Assembly: GCA_038316335.1 (NCBI GenBank)
Contig: JBBQAM010000030.1
Coordinates: forward strand, 1-51,716
From: JALHST01 sp038316335
GTDB taxonomy: Bacteria > Bacteroidota > Bacteroidia > Flavobacteriales > Flavobacteriaceae
Direction of reading: 5' to 3'
Length of the DNA: 51,716 bases
The position numbers and the translations under genes were made by a program. How positions within the stretch are numbered: the first letter of the stretch is position 1; each line of letters opens with the position of its first letter. Of the stretch, positions 1-6,550 are shown piece by piece. The notes below the pieces were generated by a model. It was given only the letters and a program-made list of their open reading frames with translations. It was not told the origin of the DNA and did not search any database.

Positions 1-489
1 ACGATTCCACGAATGCTTTATGGGATGGCCCATAACCAACAAATGCCTGCCATTTTTATGAAAGTACACCCTAAGACACAAACTCCTTGGGTAGGTATCC
101 TATTTGTGGCACTCCTAATCATGATTCCCATGGTACTGCTGAGGAGTCAAGAGGATATCATTTTGACGTTAATGATTTCAGCGGCTACTTGCTGGTTGGT
201 TGCCTATGTTATTGCACATATTGATCTAATGGTTTTGCGAAAGCGATACCCATCGTTCAAGCGACCTTTTAAGAGTCCGTGGTATCCCCTTCCCCAAATA
301 TTGGGCATCATCGGCATGGTGTACATGATCCTTAACAATTCACCATCTCCCGAAATGACAGTGCAAGTGTATGTGAATTCAGGTATCATTGTACTCCTTG
401 CTGGTATCTATGCCGGCGGATGGGTAACGTATCGGATGAAAAAGGGATGGTTTGAACCGGAACCCATTGAGAAGGCCCTTAAAAACTAA
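1..489 (+). CDS. Amino acid permease (APC superfamily), C-terminal part
   Basis: The frame is open from base 1 (reads T-I-P-R-M-L-Y-G-M-A), so only the last ~162 residues are present and the start lies outside the window. The visible part has a cytoplasmic loop with the APC-type sequence MLYGMAHNQQMP, followed by about four hydrophobic segments and a charged tail. This matches the C-terminal third of APC-superfamily amino acid/polyamine permeases, which import amino acids across the inner membrane by ion symport or exchange. The substrate cannot be read from this part. The next gene starts 13 bp downstream, but that family is unrelated, so shared transcription may be incidental. Confidence 0.8.
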   Translation, partial: TIPRMLYGMAHNQQMPAIFMKVHPKTQTPWVGILFVALLIMIPMVLLRSQEDIILTLMISAATCWLVAYVIAHIDLMVLRKRYPSFKRPFKSPWYPLPQILGIIGMVYMILNNSPSPEMTVQVYVNSGIIVLLAGIYAGGWVTYRMKKGWFEPEPIEKALKN

Positions 490-502
490 TCGAACCCAGC
501 AA

Positions 503-1315
503 ATGATCAAATTTTTTAGAAAAATCCGCCAACAAATGCTCACTCAAAACAAGGACTCCACACCAACCACCACCGCAAAGAGGTACCTTTTGTATGCGCT
601 TGGCGAAATCATCTTGGTCGTAATAGGGATATTGCTGGCCCTACAGATCAATACCTGGAATCAGGCGCGCATAAATGCCAAGGAAGAGCGGCGCATCTAT
701 CAAGACTTGGCAGAAGAAATGGAGTTCAATACATTTCTTTTGCAGAATGGCCGCAAGACCATGGAGCAAGTAATTATCACGGCCGATCACTTTCTCACCA
801 TTATCAATGATCCCACAACCCCTTTTAAGGAAGCCGATCTTTATGAGGAAGTTAACAAACTTACTTGGGTATGGGTATCCGGAAGATCCACTTCCCTTTA
901 TGATGTGCTTAGTGGATCAGGAGACTTTAACTTGATAGGCTCGCCAGTAATGAGAAAAAAACTGGCAGACTTAAAAGCCAACCAAGAGATATTACTAAGA
1001 TTTGAGGGAATTCAGAACGATTTTGTAGACGATCAACTTCGACCATTTTTAAATAAAAACGTGGATCGGACGAAAGTGCGTTCCAGAATAGAAGCCTCAA
1101 CATTGATCACTACCCTTCATTCATCGATTTTTCCTAGTGCATCCGGTGAACTTTTACAAAACCGGGAATTTGCCAATCTTTTGATCGACTTGAAATTTTT
1201 CACCGACCGGATTATCAAAGCCTATTATCGCATCGAAAAGGATATCACGCAAATCGATTCGCTAATCGCCCTAAAATATCCTGGACTAAAGGTGAAACCC
1301 TATGTGCCGTATTAA
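503..1315 (+). CDS. DUF6090 family membrane-anchored protein
   Basis: About 270 residues. I chose the ATG at 503 because it gives the family N-terminus MIKFFRKIRQQML; the open frame runs further upstream into the permease gene without a better start. The family hallmark follows: a short basic amphipathic segment, a Y-x-x-Y-A-x-G-E-I stretch and one hydrophobic helix ending ALQINTWN (about residues 32-55). The rest is a helical, presumably extracytoplasmic domain. DUF6090 has no known function and usually occurs in tandem copies in flavobacteria, as here. The copies at 1336, 2082 and 2682 share the N-terminus but differ strongly after the membrane segment. Extracytoplasmic placement of the C-terminal domain is inference. 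Confidence 0.8.
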   Translation: MIKFFRKIRQQMLTQNKDSTPTTTAKRYLLYALGEIILVVIGILLALQINTWNQARINAKEERRIYQDLAEEMEFNTFLLQNGRKTMEQVIITADHFLTIINDPTTPFKEADLYEEVNKLTWVWVSGRSTSLYDVLSGSGDFNLIGSPVMRKKLADLKANQEILLRFEGIQNDFVDDQLRPFLNKNVDRTKVRSRIEASTLITTLHSSIFPSASGELLQNREFANLLIDLKFFTDRIIKAYYRIEKDITQIDSLIALKYPGLKVKPYVPY

Positions 1316-1335
1316 AAGTCGAAAATAAAACGCCT

Positions 1336-2085
1336 ATGATCAAACTCTTTCGTAACATTCGCCAAAACCTCCTTATGGAAAACAAAACATCAAAATACCT
1401 TAAATACGCCGTTGGGGAGATCGTGTTGGTCATGATTGGGATCCTTTTGGCGCTTCAGGTCAATAGTTGGAACCAAACACGCTTGGAGGCTATCGAGGAA
1501 AAGACCCTACTTAAGAACCTTCATTATGAATTTCTGGCTAATAAAATAGAACTCGAAAAAAGTACGGTTATTTATAAAAGTGCCATAAAGTCCAATAGGA
1601 TATTGATGGATTTAATAGGGAGTGACCCCGAGGAATTACAAAAACACAACCTTGACAGTCTCTTTTATGAAGCCCTCCCTTCAACAGTGCTTCTATTTTC
1701 GGATAATTCCATTAAAGCCATTATTCAAAGTGGTCGCTTGAATATTATTAAAAATCAAGGGATTATTCAATTGATGTACCAATGGGAAGCCCTTGCGATA
1801 TTGTTGAAAGAACGGGAAACCACCTTACAGGCATGGCTCAACAATCAAATGCTACCCTATATATCAGATTATGTGACGTTTAAACAAATTGACAGCTACG
1901 GGAAATTGCCGTGGACCGGAAAATCAAAACTCAAATCGAACTACCCGGCCTTGTTTCAGCAGTTGAAATTTGAAAATATTGAAGACAATGTCTTATGGTA
2001 CCACAACAAAAACTACACTACCTTGGAAAATGCCAATGAGTTGATCGATAAAATCATTGTCGCCACAAAATCGTATGGTCTATGA
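1336..2085 (+). CDS. DUF6090 family membrane-anchored protein
   Basis: 249 residues, second DUF6090 copy. It starts MIKLFRNIRQNLL, then M-E-N-K-T-S-K-Y-L-K-Y-A-V-G-E-I, one transmembrane helix ending ALQVNSWNQ, and a ~190-residue helical domain of unknown function. The first ~80 bp are nearly identical in DNA to the copies starting at 2082 and 2682, so this is a recent duplication or gene-conversion family. It starts 20 bp after the preceding DUF6090 gene. Its stop overlaps the start of the truncated third copy (ATGA at 2082), implying one transcript with coupled translation. Confidence 0.82.
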   Translation: MIKLFRNIRQNLLMENKTSKYLKYAVGEIVLVMIGILLALQVNSWNQTRLEAIEEKTLLKNLHYEFLANKIELEKSTVIYKSAIKSNRILMDLIGSDPEELQKHNLDSLFYEALPSTVLLFSDNSIKAIIQSGRLNIIKNQGIIQLMYQWEALAILLKERETTLQAWLNNQMLPYISDYVTFKQIDSYGKLPWTGKSKLKSNYPALFQQLKFENIEDNVLWYHNKNYTTLENANELIDKIIVATKSYGL

Positions 2086-2249
2086 TAAAATTTTTTGGGA
2101 ATATCCGCCAAAACCTACTTATGGAAAATAAAACATCAAAATACCTTAAATACGCTCTCGGTGAAATTGTCCTGGTAGTGATTGAGATTTTGATTACCGA
2201 AAACCTCGCCCCAACCCGAAAGGGAGGGTTTTCTAAATTAGATGTATGA
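2082..2249 (+). pseudogene. DUF6090 gene truncated after its membrane segment
   Basis: 55 codons. The reading begins MIKFFGNIRQNLL and keeps the conserved K-Y-L-K-Y-A-L-G-E-I-V-L-V-V-I, but at about residue 36 it leaves the family consensus (E-I-L-I-T-E instead of G-I-L-L-A-L-Q) and ends TRKGGFSKLDV. The break coincides with the left end of the DUF559 unit at 2209-2646, so insertion plus loss of the remaining host gene explains it. No clear C-terminal remnant follows: only ~35 bp separate the unit from the next DUF6090 start. The start overlaps the preceding stop (ATGA). The stop overlaps the start of the DUF559 ORF (ATGA at 2246), so the stub now couples translation into the endonuclease-like ORF. 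Confidence 0.8.
2209..2226 (+). repeat. Left inverted repeat of DUF559 unit
   Basis: Sequence CCCCAACCCGAAAGGGAG. It has its own small dyad (CCC-GAAA-GGG) and pairs with 2629-2646 as an inverted repeat with two mismatches. Confidence 0.75.
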
Positions 2250-2638
2250 CAAAAGACAAGTTAAAGGTATCAGGAATGCACCATGGAGCAACACCTTCAG
2301 TTTTCAAGAATGCCGCAAAATTAAGAGCATCAATGACCGAAACAGAACTCATACTCTGGGAGTACCTTAGAACGAAACCTATGGGTTTCAAATTTAGAAG
2401 GCAACATCCTATTTCGGGATATGTTTTGGATTTCTATTGTCATAAATTGAGACTTTCCATAGAAATTGATGGTGGATATCACCTAAAAAAGGAGCAAAGA
2501 GAGAACGATAAAGAAAGAACTAACTATTTAAAAAGCATTGATATTTCAGAATTGAGATATACTAATGCACAAGTTTTAAATGAATACGAAACCGTAATCA
2601 AAACTATTAACGCTAAACTGGGCGTTGGCTCCCTTTAG
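2246..2638 (+). CDS. DUF559 domain (Vsr-like PD-(D/E)XK) endonuclease-like protein
   Basis: 130 residues, the usual length for stand-alone DUF559 proteins. The domain signature is complete: L-R-x-x-M-T-E-T-E near residue 27, F-K-F-R-R-Q-H-P-I-x-x-Y-V-L-D-F near 48-63, then the I-E-I-D-G-G-Y-H block. Asp62, Glu73 and Asp75 are candidate metal ligands of a PD-(D/E)XK fold like that of the very-short-patch endonuclease Vsr. DNA nicking or cleavage is inferred from the fold; no specific activity is established for this subfamily to my knowledge. The ATG at 2246 overlaps the TGA of the truncated DUF6090 stub. The stop lies inside the right inverted repeat, so the last codons are part of the element end. 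Confidence 0.85.
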   Translation: MTKDKLKVSGMHHGATPSVFKNAAKLRASMTETELILWEYLRTKPMGFKFRRQHPISGYVLDFYCHKLRLSIEIDGGYHLKKEQRENDKERTNYLKSIDISELRYTNAQVLNEYETVIKTINAKLGVGSL

Positions 2639-2646
2639 GGTAGGGG
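2629..2646 (-). repeat. Right inverted repeat of DUF559 unit
   Basis: On the plus strand CTCCCTTTAGGGTAGGGG; reverse-complemented it matches the left end at 2209-2226 in 16 of 18 positions. It contains the stop codon of the DUF559 ORF and the small dyad CCCT-TT-AGGG. Confidence 0.75.
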
Positions 2647-2681
2647 CGCGCATTGACAATGATGGACAAAATTTTTAATAA

Positions 2682-3758
2682 ATGATTAAACTCTTCAGAA
2701 ACATCCGCCAAACACTGTTAATGGAAAACAAAACATCAAAATACATTAAATATGCCGTTGGCGAAATCCTATTAATCGTTTTTGGTATTTTTATAGCATT
2801 GCAACTCCAAAACTGGAATGAAAAACGAAAGCAGGAAGACCAGTTCAAAGTCATCCTAGAGCAACTGTACAATTCCATAAAATTTGACACCGAAATTTTT
2901 GAAAGTGAGAAAGAGTTTTATGAATATAAATGGGGGCTTGTCCAAAATGTATTGAACCATGCCGACTCGTTATCTTTCAATGAGTTGGTCCGTTCCCTGT
3001 TTATTATTACCAATCAGTCACAACCTTACGAATCAGAATCACAATTTCATGTTCAAAATCTGCAATACAACCCAAACAATTTGGCACAAAATGAAGTAGT
3101 CAAGGAAATTGTAACGTATGCCAACAATATAAAAAAGAGCTATGATATTGACAATAAGTTGGAGCATTTGCTTGAAGACACCAATATTGCTTCCCCGGGA
3201 GTTGACTTTACTCAAGATGGTTTGGGATCCTTGAAGGCCGACTCGAGTTATTACAGCATAACGGACGTCAAAAATCTGGAACGCTTGGTGCGTTCCGATA
3301 AATTAAGAGCGATTTTAAAATCGCTACAATCAAAACTAATTTTAAATAAGTTTACTGCACAAAATAGAAATGCCGATGGTTTGTCTATCATGCGTATGAT
3401 AAAAGCCTACTACCCAGAAGTAAAAATAGTATATAGTGACGTCGGGATAATCGGCACTTCGATTGACGGCTACGATGATGTTGGCGCAAAATCGACTCCA
3501 ATGATTTTAGCCGATGTAGCCAATAGTATATGGGAGCTTGATCTTTTTCTTAAAAAAGGAACGGTCAAATTTAGATGCCGGGATAGTTGGACACAAAATT
3601 GGGGGGCCTCACGTACTGATGGTTCGATTTTTCCGAAAGGAGCAGCAGAACAAGATGGTCCGAATATCCCCATTGAAAAAGCAGGAGACTATCATATAAC
3701 CCTGAATTTAAACACCAATAGCTACGAATTTAAATTCCTTAAAAAAATCAACAAATGA
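2682..3758 (+). CDS. DUF6090 protein with C-terminal SusE/SusF-like domain
   Basis: 358 residues, about 90-110 longer than its neighbours. Residues 1-52 are the DUF6090 anchor (MIKLFRNIRQTLL, one helix ending ALQLQNWNEKR). Residues ~55-255 are the variable helical domain. The last ~95 residues are different: KFRCRDSWTQNWGAS, a Gly-rich turn, DGPNIPIEKAGDYHITLNL and a closing YEFKFL strand. This is the pattern of the carbohydrate-binding beta-sandwich of SusE/SusF outer-membrane proteins. SusE/F domains bind starch in characterised systems; a glycan ligand here is inference, and I see no sus genes nearby. The first ~80 bp repeat those of the copies at 1336 and 2082. The stop overlaps the next small ORF (ATGA at 3755). 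Confidence 0.75.
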   Translation: MIKLFRNIRQTLLMENKTSKYIKYAVGEILLIVFGIFIALQLQNWNEKRKQEDQFKVILEQLYNSIKFDTEIFESEKEFYEYKWGLVQNVLNHADSLSFNELVRSLFIITNQSQPYESESQFHVQNLQYNPNNLAQNEVVKEIVTYANNIKKSYDIDNKLEHLLEDTNIASPGVDFTQDGLGSLKADSSYYSITDVKNLERLVRSDKLRAILKSLQSKLILNKFTAQNRNADGLSIMRMIKAYYPEVKIVYSDVGIIGTSIDGYDDVGAKSTPMILADVANSIWELDLFLKKGTVKFRCRDSWTQNWGASRTDGSIFPKGAAEQDGPNIPIEKAGDYHITLNLNTNSYEFKFLKKINK

Positions 3759-3871
3759 GCGCATTCGATATTGTCATGGTCATTGCCATTATCCTCTTTG
3801 CCCGACTCGGAGTACGTCTCATAGTAAGGTATAATCAAATGAAAAAAAAATCGAACGGCAAGAAAAAATAA
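3755..3871 (+). CDS. Small single-pass membrane protein (38 aa)
   Basis: The ORF reads MSAFDIVMVIAIILFARLGV, then a basic tail ending KKKSNGKKK, and stops with TAA at 3869-3871. The ATG overlaps the TGA of the upstream DUF6090/SusF-like gene (ATGA), which argues for translational coupling and thus for a real gene. A single hydrophobic helix of about 18 residues with a Lys/Arg-rich C-terminus suggests an inner-membrane peptide with the tail in the cytoplasm. I recognise no family. Its position as last gene of the DUF6090 run makes a role with those proteins plausible but unproven. Confidence 0.5.
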   Translation: MSAFDIVMVIAIILFARLGVRLIVRYNQMKKKSNGKKK

Positions 3872-3878
3872 GTCTTGT

Positions 3879-4082
3879 TTAGCGCTTATTGCCGGCTAAA
3901 AAACCAATTAATAAAGCCAAAAGACCAAGCCCAATCGTGATATAGGCATTCGTATTATCTTGGGATTCTACTTTTAATATCCCGATATCGAGCGAGGCTT
4001 CGGGGGTTATTAAGGTGTAAATGCCATAGCCCAGAAGGGCAATACCTGCAATTAAAAGCACTGTTTTGATTGTTTTGTTCAT
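3879..4082 (-). CDS. Small membrane protein, two transmembrane helices
   Basis: 67 residues: a basic start (MNKTIKT), a first hydrophobic helix (about residues 8-25), a polar middle with D-I-G-I-L-K-V-E-S, and a second helix (about 48-63) ending AGNKR. The arrangement resembles the many short flavobacterial proteins with two helices around a ~25-residue hydrophilic loop. I recognise no named family. It is convergent with the 38-aa ORF, 7 bp apart, with no visible hairpin terminator between them. It has no neighbour on its own strand. Confidence 0.6.
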   Translation of the reverse strand: MNKTIKTVLLIAGIALLGYGIYTLITPEASLDIGILKVESQDNTNAYITIGLGLLALLIGFLAGNKR

Positions 4083-4311
4083 GGTGGTTTGTTATTGGTT
4101 CTGTTAATGTACTAAATAATTTAACACCTGAGGCAAACAGGATATCGTAAGTCGGTTTAGGTAAGAAGTCGGCAGCTTGGTAATCTTACAAGTATCTGGG
4201 CAAAAATGTTGATAAAGGCCCATAAAATAGTGGTAAAAAAGAATAAAGATCAATAAACAAGTTTTAACTTGTGAAACTCTTCGTTCCTGTTTGAATATAT
4301 ACCAACCCATT

Positions 4312-6339
4312 ATGAAAAACATCCTGAAAATCGTTCTTTTCCTTAGTATCATGCCTACTGCCTATGCACAGGTTAAAACAAACCTTGAACTCATTGATGT
4401 TTTTGCGATGGAATATGTATCCGACCCGCAAATTGCACCCGACGGATCTAAGATTATCTATGTGCGAAACTTTAAGGATGTGATGACCGATAAAAATTTT
4501 TCCAATCTCTGGATGGTAAATTTCGATGGAAGCAACAATCGGCCATTGACCACGGGAAACCATAATGATTTTAATCCAAGATGGTCGCACGATGGCAAAA
4601 AGATCATCTTCAAGTCGAATAGTACCGATGATAAAATGAAACTGTATCTGATGTGGATGGATACGAAGGAAATTGTGCCGCTTACCAATACGCCCAGCGC
4701 CCCTTCCCAGATTTCGTGGTCCTATGATGATACTTATTTGGCATTTACCCTATTTGTTCCCAAGGAACATGAATCAATTATAAAATTACCTGCCAAACCC
4801 GAAGGTGCCCAGTGGAACAAACCCCCGACCTATATCGATGCTATGACCTATCGAGCCGATGGGGCCGGCTATCTAAAAAGTGGCCATGATCAAATCTTTG
4901 TTTTGTCGACCGACGGCGGTACCCCCCGGCAACTTACATTTGCCGACTACGACCATGGTGGGCCCATTTGGTCAAAAGACGATACTGCTCTTTTTTTCGA
5001 CGCCAATCTGCATGAAAACCATGAATTAGAGCCCTCCAATTCGGAAATCTATGAATTGAATGTGCAAAATGGCACCTTCGAGGCACTCACCGATCGCTTC
5101 GGGCCCGACAGTGGGCCCGTTCTCTCTCCTGACGGTAAAAAGATTGCCTACACTGGTTTTGATGATAGCTTTCAAGGGTATCAAGTGACCCGATTGTATG
5201 TCATGAACAGTGACGGTACTGGCAAGAATACTATTTCTATGGAATTTGATAGGGACGTTGTAAATGTGCAATGGGCGGGCGACAGCAAAGGCCTTTATTT
5301 TCAATACGATGAGCAGGGCGATACCAAAATTGGCTATTTTACTCTAACAGGGACCATGCGCCCGATTGCGGATCAAGTTGGCGGACTTTCCCTAGGAAGA
5401 CCCTATAACCAAGGGGCTTTTACAGTGTCTCAAACGGGTCGTTTTGCATATACCCTAGGGGGTACCGAACACCCGGCAGACCTTGCTACCACCGAAAAAG
5501 GGAACACCAAGCGGATTACCCGTTTAAACGATGACCTATTCTCATTTCGCAATCTGGGAAAGGTTACCGAAATGTGGTGGGAATCGTCTTATGACCAAAG
5601 AAAAATACAGGGATGGGTGGTAACACCTCCCAATTTTGACCCCTCCAAAAAATATCCGATGATCTTAGAGATCCATGGCGGGCCTTTTCAAAGTTATGGT
5701 TCGGTATTTTCGGCAGAGATCCAAGCGTATGCCGCGGCAGGCTATGTGGTGCTTTATGCCAATCCCAGGGGTAGTACCAGTTATGGACAGGAATTTGGGA
5801 ATTTGATCCACCATGATTATCCCAATCATGACTATGAAGACCTCATGTCGGGCGTAGATGCCCTCTTGGCCAAGGGATATGTCGATGACAAGAACCTATT
5901 TGTGACCGGCGGTAGCGGTGGCGGCGTACTCACGGCCTGGATCGTCGGCAAAACGAATCGCTTCAAAGCGGCCGTGGTGGCAAAACCAGTGATCAACTGG
6001 TACAGTTTTGTACTGTATTCTGATAATCCCGGCTTTTTCTATAAATATTGGTTTGCAAAAAAACCGTGGGAAGATCCCGAAAATTATCTAAAACGCTCCC
6101 CCTTATCCTATGTAGGGAATGTGACCACGCCGACCATGTTGTTGGTTGGGGAGGAGGATTATCGTACCCCGATAGCCGAGTCTGAACAATTCTATGCCGC
6201 CCTGAAAATACAAAAAGTGGAGACTGCTTTGGTTCGTATTCCGGGCGCATCGCATGGCATTGCCGATAAACCCAGCAATTTAATCGCAAAAATGGCGAGT
6301 GTTCTGGCCTGGTTCGAGAAATATAGGGATATGAAATGA
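4312..6339 (+). CDS. Secreted S9 family prolyl oligopeptidase-like peptidase
   Basis: 675 residues from the ATG at 4312, chosen over 4291 because it directly gives a signal peptide (MKNILKIVLFLSIMPTAYAQ). Residues ~25-380 form a beta-propeller with TolB/PD40-like repeats (for example the S-P-D-G-K-K-I-A-Y type). Residues ~430-675 are the alpha/beta-hydrolase domain of the dipeptidyl/acylaminoacyl peptidase group. The catalytic triad is readable: Ser535 in GGSGGG, Asp616 in GEEDYRTP and His648 in GASHG. The enzyme should release short peptides from oligopeptides in the periplasm or outside the cell. It stands alone. A 14-bp dyad (CAAGTT-TT-AACTTG) lies at 4258-4271 in the leader. Confidence 0.9.
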   Translation: MKNILKIVLFLSIMPTAYAQVKTNLELIDVFAMEYVSDPQIAPDGSKIIYVRNFKDVMTDKNFSNLWMVNFDGSNNRPLTTGNHNDFNPRWSHDGKKIIFKSNSTDDKMKLYLMWMDTKEIVPLTNTPSAPSQISWSYDDTYLAFTLFVPKEHESIIKLPAKPEGAQWNKPPTYIDAMTYRADGAGYLKSGHDQIFVLSTDGGTPRQLTFADYDHGGPIWSKDDTALFFDANLHENHELEPSNSEIYELNVQNGTFEALTDRFGPDSGPVLSPDGKKIAYTGFDDSFQGYQVTRLYVMNSDGTGKNTISMEFDRDVVNVQWAGDSKGLYFQYDEQGDTKIGYFTLTGTMRPIADQVGGLSLGRPYNQGAFTVSQTGRFAYTLGGTEHPADLATTEKGNTKRITRLNDDLFSFRNLGKVTEMWWESSYDQRKIQGWVVTPPNFDPSKKYPMILEIHGGPFQSYGSVFSAEIQAYAAAGYVVLYANPRGSTSYGQEFGNLIHHDYPNHDYEDLMSGVDALLAKGYVDDKNLFVTGGSGGGVLTAWIVGKTNRFKAAVVAKPVINWYSFVLYSDNPGFFYKYWFAKKPWEDPENYLKRSPLSYVGNVTTPTMLLVGEEDYRTPIAESEQFYAALKIQKVETALVRIPGASHGIADKPSNLIAKMASVLAWFEKYRDMK

Positions 6340-6550
6340 CCGCTTTGTGATACCTGGGAACACCACCGTGCAGTGCTTAGTTTTTGAATGTGTTAACCAT
6401 TTGAACGCTTTTGTAAGCAATACCATAAGGAATAAAAAGATGAATCCTACGATCCGATAGGACCCTGCTTTCAATGGTAAGTTACCGAATAATTTTTGTA
6501 CCTTGGGTACAGGGAATTACACCGATAATCACACTATTTACCAACCAAAT

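Larger units (their letters stand above)
2209..2646 (+). mobile_element. Mini-element: DUF559 ORF between inverted repeats
   Basis: A ~438-bp unit. The left end (2209-2226) reads CCCCAACCCGAAAGGGAG; the right end (2629-2646) is the inverted copy and matches it at 16 of 18 positions when reverse-complemented. Between them lies a single DUF559 ORF. The unit interrupts a DUF6090 gene. DUF559 genes in Bacteroidota are often met in small intergenic units with short GC-rich palindromic ends; I recall this from general knowledge and have not searched for it. No transposase, integrase or clear target-site duplication is visible, so the mobilisation mechanism is unknown and the boundaries are inferred from the repeats only. 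Confidence 0.6.

Noticed and set aside
2647..2681. C-terminal remnant of the truncated DUF6090 gene right of the DUF559 unit
   Set aside because: The reading I-D-N-D-G-Q-N-F-stop is possible, but eight residues are too few to support it.
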